Shown in pieces: positions 59,175 to 64,000 of a stretch of DNA of 64,000 nucleotides. A program made the position numbers and the translations under genes. Every line of letters begins with the position of its first letter. The stretch's first letter is position 1. Below the pieces are notes generated by a model, which was not told the origin of the DNA, made no database searches, and worked only from the letters and a program-made list of their open reading frames with translations. Source of the stretch: Mesocentrotus franciscanus (lineage: Eukaryota > Echinodermata > Echinoidea > Camarodonta > Strongylocentrotidae); assembly GCA_037976565.1 (NCBI GenBank), contig CP137672.1, positions 22,282,335 through 22,346,334 of the forward strand, given 5' to 3'.

Positions 59175-61670
59175 CCATTGTCTGACGTTCTGCTAGGTCT
59201 AATTCTGAGTTTAAATTATTATTATGAAAATATTTCTTTACTCGTATAAAATAAAACACCATTTTCTTTGCATGAAATCACGAACTGATGTAGATTGACA
59301 AAGAGGAACCCAAATTGTATTAGTAGATAGTCTATACTGCAATACAAACAGCTTTCTGTTTAACCCTTTACCTCACCATAACACCCGTAATTAAACTTGA
59401 ACTACCCCGGCAGTCACCATGACTGAGGCATGAGTAGGGTTCATGCATTATGCAAAATACCACAATTATAACGTTTCATACCTGAAAACCGATAAATCAA
59501 CCCGAAAAATGAAGCTTCACATTGCATATCAGTAGCACAGTTTCGAAGGGACATCCGGGTATTTCTCGAAGTTTTGCCCTTCTCAGTAATGGCGGACCCG
59601 GCCTATGCCAATTTACGCTCCACTTGTTTCGCTCGCTTTGCTCTACTTGATCTTAAATACTTTAGCCCCCACCCCACTTTGAAAAATGTTCTGCGGGGCC
59701 TGCATGTAACATGTAAGAGTGGTGGTGATACAAATTTTGTCTGCCGCCCCCAACGTTTTTGCTCGTTACGCCACTGCTCCTCGTCCCTCGCATTTCGCCC
59801 CCCATCAGTACGCCAGTGCTTCCAGTATATCCTTCCAGGAAAAGAATAGGCTGGGGTTGTAGTGTCATTTCAAGATAATACAACAATTTCATTTTAGAAG
59901 TCTCAGCTGCCGGGCACTCCAGCAAAGCATAGAGAGTCAATACTGCGTATGGACCTCTAGCACTGTACCATGTGCTAATAGGCAGCAATTTCACACGTGA
60001 ATAGTCAATACACTTATAACACACAAATGCACACAATCATGCCAATAAAACTGTAAGCAAGTTTGACAGTGGACTCACGATTTTAATTTTTAAATTATTC
60101 TTTCTAACTTAGACGAGTTGAAAAAATTGTATTTTACTGCTATTTAGGTGTCATCAATTGTCACTAAAGTACCGATTTTTAGTGAAATCAGTTTAGTTTT
60201 GTAGTTTGTACAGTGGTGTTTGAAATGTTGAGATCAATAAAACAGGTTTTATTACACAGCCAGGATAGCGAAGCAGCTGTGTGTGCTACCGGGTACCCTT
60301 GGCTTTGCGCCAGCCGCCGCCCGGCCGGCCAGGCACACACACGGTACCGGTACGGTACCAGTACGGTACAGCTCACACTCACAGTCCACATGCAGCGAAA
60401 GTCGAAGGGGAGCGAATGCACACTCTTAAAAGTTTTATGTTTACTAATAATCTTGAGGCAAGCGATAATTCCGCTGGGGTAGAGGAAAGGTAATATTGGA
60501 ATGTAAAGATACATAACAGCATATTCCTACCATTAAAAAGTTTTCTGAGACATAAAAATGAACTTAAATACCGAGAAGTTATCCGGCGATCGTACGCCTG
60601 TCAAAAATATATTCTTGTTGCAAGGTAAATCAGCTTTATTCTTTAGAACAGCTCTCAAAATACTCACAATTTCCATGTTTCCTGTCATGACTGTGTTTAT
60701 AAAAGCATAATACATAGACAGGGCTGCTAAACTCAATGCGTGACGCCCCCTAGCTCCCACACCCAACTCAATGCGGACGCCCCCCTCCCACACCCAACCC
60801 CACTCCCTCGCTCTGCTCGGTCGGGCTTGGTCGCTTGCTCCCTCGCGCTAACGCTTCTCGTATAATCTCACTCTCAACTGTTTTCCAATGTTGGCAGCTC
60901 TGCATTGTAAAATCCTCGAAGGGATGGGTAATCTAGCTGCCACGGCAGGCAAGCCATAGTCAGAAGTGTATTCTCTAGTTTTCAGACCCATATTAATTTC
61001 GAGATAAATTCTATCTTCAAATGTGTAAACTGAATAGTTTAAAACATGTGTTTTAACGTTTGGAATGTTGAAGTTTTGTCATTTTAATATTGTGCTGATG
61101 CCTAAAACATTGGACAACACTTTCATAACATCGTATTTTTACTAAAAATAATATAATGGTGTACTTTTATAAGCTATCAAATGAAAATATCCGGGGGGTA
61201 CCCATTTCAAAAACAAAACTGATTCACCGGTCATGAAATGAAATACCACCAATTATATTTTACAAGTAATTCTATGGTATATTCTACTCAAATTTTGAAG
61301 TATATTGCATCTCTTATTTCCTGGTACCATTTTCAATCTGTTTTAGTCCTAATTTATTTAAATAATTGCAGTTTTCCTAAAATTACTTTTTTTTGTCTTG
61401 GCTCCTCTTGTCGCCGATAGTATCGATTTCACGAGATGTCTAGCTAGTAAGCTCTTCGTGAAACGGTTTCGGAAGATCAGAGACATCTCCGTAGTTGGCG
61501 GATAAAGTTATGACTGTCTTTCATGTCGCTGGTTTCGAGAAACGGGCCCCCGTTTACTTGCTAGACTTCACTGTCAGACACTACTATATTGAGTGATGAC
61601 TGGCCTTTTTTTCATCTTTGGTAATATAGCATACATAAAATTATTGATTTTTATATAGAGTGGTGAAGTG
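59175..61670. other. Unassigned stretch
   Basis: No gene was recognised. cgttacgccactg at 59763 is like one end of a hAT MITE without its partner. A cluster of overlapping GGTACC/CGTAC words is at 60339-60372. A roughly 75-bp segment at 60905-60975 is the inverse of 55868-55938. Confidence 0.45.
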
Positions 61671-61952
61671 TGACGTCATCAAAAATTAATTTTTGGAATT
61701 TCTCAATTTTTTCTTCATTTTCCGAAAGACCACCAAAAATTATGTCCAAATGTCGAAAACCAATTGCATAGGTTAAGTATTGGCTGAGATATGACCATCT
61801 GAATAAAAAGATTGCCTATGGGAACTCAGTGTTATATTGCTCTGGTTCATAACTTTAGGAGCCAGAGCAATATAACACTGAATTCCCATTGCTCTTTTGG
61901 AAAATGAAGAAAAAATTGAGAAATTCCAAAAATAGATTTTTATGACGTCACA
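61671..61952. mobile_element. Palindromic MITE (tgacgtca ends)
   Basis: Outer arms tgacgtcatcaaaaattaat... (61671) and ...tttttatgacgtcaca (ending 61952) pair over about 60 bp. A second inner hairpin gaactcagtgttatattgct... (61823-61887) has a stem of about 24 bp. A partial copy is at 40283-40450. Confidence 0.78.
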
Positions 61953-63258
61953 GCTTCGGTACTCTATAGACCTATAGTTTATCAAAATTCACATTTGTCA
62001 TGATCGAACTGGAAAAAATTACTCTATATTAGTGCATCCACACAAAAACATATTACTATCAATCTAAATTGGATGCTGCATGGTGTGAAGAAATAAGATT
62101 CTTATAGGGAGAAAATAGTAAATTTATATTATCAATATAAAGAAAATAATGAGTGAGTGAGGACATATGACGTCACAGACTCATGAGTGAGTTGCCAATT
62201 TGTCTAGTGATTTTCAAAGTTTTTCATGTCATTAAAAATTCACAACTTTAATATAGTTATCCGATTTTGCTCAAACTTTTTTTGATTGTTTGTCTGATTT
62301 GTATGCGTTATTTTCGGAGTGGACTTGCCCGGCCTTTAAAGATATAGTATGTCCTTTTTTGCAGCCAACATCTAATTATGTAGAACTTTGCAGGAATTAT
62401 AAATATGTCATGTAACTATAGGCCTAATGTCATATCTGTGAAATTTAAGTTAGCAGTGTCCGGCCTATATAGTATTCAAATTCAAATTCAAGGAAACCCG
62501 CCTACCTTCTATAGACTTCACTGTCAGACACTATTGAATGACTGATACTAGCTGACATCTTTTTTCTTTGGTCATAACATACATAAAATGAGCTGTAATA
62601 TACAGGTAGCTAACCTACATGAGCATTTGTCTACATCAATAGCCCACTATATTGTAATGGCCAAAATTAAACTGATTGAATCTTTGTGCAGCATAAAACG
62701 TACGACCATTCGGAAAAATAATGGTCGTTATTTTCCCACTAAAAGCCATTTTCAAGCCCTTTCATTTTGACGGAAGTTCTAAATTAGTATTGTCTTTCAA
62801 ATGCCGTTGGAATTTAACCTTTTCATTTGTTTAATTGGCCTGCAAATGGATATATAGTACCTTTAATGTTGAATCCAGCATACCGGTATGTTAAAAATAT
62901 CAATCTGACATTTTCAAAGGGTGGTCGATAACTCCGCTCGGCCCTTTTAGATGGTGATTTAACATTTTAGTTTTTAGAGTATTATAATTATGAATGAATA
63001 TTGTAGATCAAAGCCTATATAATTCCCTCCTAATACCGGCCACTTCCTAATTGTGATATCAGGAATTCAGGATGATTTTAATATTTGTTTCTCTTAATCA
63101 TACAAGATATTGCATCATACTTTGCAGTTTGGTGTGATATGGTCTGAATATATTCATTTTTATATTTGGGAGGTCGCAGTTAAAAAAATTACATCTATAT
63201 AACGAGGGGAAATCAATCCTGCATGGGGTTATAATAAGCACGTTCTCATAACAGAATA
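61953..63258. repeat. Composite of dispersed repeats
   Basis: Successive parts match other places in the window: 61985-62340 with 33320-33860 (without the hAT MITE), 62350-62850 with 42900-43480, and 62880-63250 with 35260-35600. No gene was recognised. Confidence 0.8.
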
Positions 63259-63436
63259 GGGCGTGGTGGCGTGCGCCTGTAATCCAGCTAATGGAAGTGA
63301 CAATCTGATTCAGCCGAGGACGCAGGCTGAGTCACGTCTTTCGGATGGTGACGTACGTTAATAAAGGTCGGCCCCCAGACGTAAATAATCATATCTGATT
63401 GGTACACGCGGCTGTAAAAACCCAATTACACACACA
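63259..63436 (+). mobile_element. SINE-like insertion with 7SL/Alu-like head
   Basis: It starts GGGCGTGGTGGCG, then GCCTGTAATCCAGCTA, which matches the 5' (Alu) domain of 7SL RNA closely; what follows does not match Alu. The second half (tctttcggatggtgacgt, gttaataaaggtcggcccc) resembles the central body of the tRNA SINE at 5021. The paralogous segment near 35590 lacks it (cataacggaattcagactgc), so it is an insertion of about 180 bp. It is probably a chimeric SINE or a 7SL-derived pseudogene. Confidence 0.62.
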
Positions 63437-63714
63437 GATTTTAGACTGCAAAGACCTCTGATAAGTATACCGAGTACTCTATAAATGCGAGCGAGCGTAT
63501 AGCGACCGACTTTGGGGCAAATTGCTCTTTAATATAGTAGGCCTAAACGGTGCGATTAAATCACCAGGTTGGCCCGCCCCCTACGGTGCGCAACAGGACT
63601 GCTTGTGGACCATACGGGTGCGTTTCAAATGACATTTATCTGCTTGATGTGTAAAATAGGAGACCTCATTCTTAAGATACTTCTCCTAAATACTGATTAT
63701 AAAATATTTTAGCA
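63437..63714. repeat. End of dispersed repeat and short spacer
   Basis: To about 63540 it matches 35600-35685 (ctctataaatg, agcgaccgactttgg). The remainder is unassigned. Confidence 0.65.
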
Positions 63715-64000
63715 GGGAGGTTGAAAACAGTGTTAAATGTCTGTATTGATTAACATCAAAATGCATATCTTATAGTTATAGGACGTTTTATTGGGAACAA
63801 TATTCGTTTGATTGATGTTGTAATATGTTATTTCTGGAGCTGTTATCTTTTTTGATCTGGAAAATGCTTTCGATCAAATAAGTTGGGATTTTCTTTATAA
63901 AAGTTTAGAAAAATGTAATTTTGGTAGCATATTTATTTTAAGGTTGCCCAGTGTCCGCTTTATTGGTTTTTACTTGTCATCCGAAATATTAGCACTTGAT
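63715..64000 (+). mobile_element. Non-LTR retrotransposon reverse transcriptase, fragment cut by window edge
   Basis: It reads LIVIGRFIGNNIRLIDVVIC, then after a frame change AVIFFDLENAFDQISWDFLY and KSLEKCNFGS. GRFIGxNIRLI followed by (F/L)DxExAFDxxxWxFL is the start of the reverse-transcriptase domain of L1/Tx1-like non-LTR elements. At least one frameshift near 63842 shows decay. The rest lies beyond the window. Confidence 0.75.

Noticed and set aside
63259..63436. Human Alu contamination
   Set aside because: Only the first 33 or so bases resemble Alu. What follows differs, and the flanks match a repeat elsewhere in this window.

Overview
This is a repeat-dense, AT-rich animal nuclear DNA window with spliced genes. 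The organism is most likely a marine deuterostome invertebrate, and an echinoderm such as a sea urchin is my best guess. That rests on intron-bearing C2H2, HECT, THAP and rolling-stone-like exons, tRNA-headed SINEs, CR1/L2-like LINE relics and many short TIR elements. No species can be fixed from the sequence. There is no bacterial or viral gene content and no CRISPR array.

Genes occupy under 15% of the window. (1) A C2H2 zinc-finger gene runs on the minus strand: N-terminal exon 53461-54218, a 90-bp cassette exon 53043-53132, and a zinc-finger exon starting at 51738 that runs into about 50 finger-sized units down to 47205. Only parts of the array stay open. The first 67 bases of the window are the matching exon of a paralogous gene, so the window spans most of one tandem segmental duplication unit of about 54 kb. 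(2) A SAM-like plus HECT protein gene of the G2E3-like type lies at 20265-23378 on the minus strand. It has two coding exons, and the long exon carries two frameshifts and one in-frame stop. (3) A rolling-stone-like membrane protein exon lies at 41750-42173 on the plus strand and is also frameshifted. (4) A terminal exon carrying the C-terminal AVPTIF end of a THAP domain lies at 56884-57098 on the plus strand and is followed by a poly(A) signal.

The rest is mobile and repetitive DNA. Left third: a 3.4-kb non-autonomous hAT element (675-4104) filled with a roughly 108-bp minisatellite; a CR1/L2-like LINE relic split by a tRNA SINE (4240-5870); a TIR element with an internal minisatellite (5870-7632); a second LINE relic (8520-10010); a 2.5-kb foldback element with 33-bp arrays as arms (10631-13095); and a duplicated block with tRNA-like relics and a hairpin tandem tail (14013-18024). 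Middle: a 7.2-kb span bounded by 20-bp inverted termini (25396-32615) that contains a giant inverted repeat and a 500-bp assembly gap, followed by further foldback elements to 41376 and at 44325-45905. Right third: an interstitial telomeric tract inside a small foldback, a TTA-flanked GC-rich MITE, a palindromic MITE, a SINE-like insertion with a 7SL/Alu-like head, and the start of a LINE reverse transcriptase at the right edge.

The most unusual observations are: foldback elements that share one core but carry arms built from different self-complementary words (CAATTG, GGTACC, CTATAG, possibly CCATGG); a transposon array in which most units carry the d(GCGAAGC) mini-hairpin core in a longer stem; the 7SL-like SINE head fused to the same central domain as the local tRNA SINE; and a phase-neutral 90-bp exon with an in-frame stop between the two halves of the zinc-finger gene.
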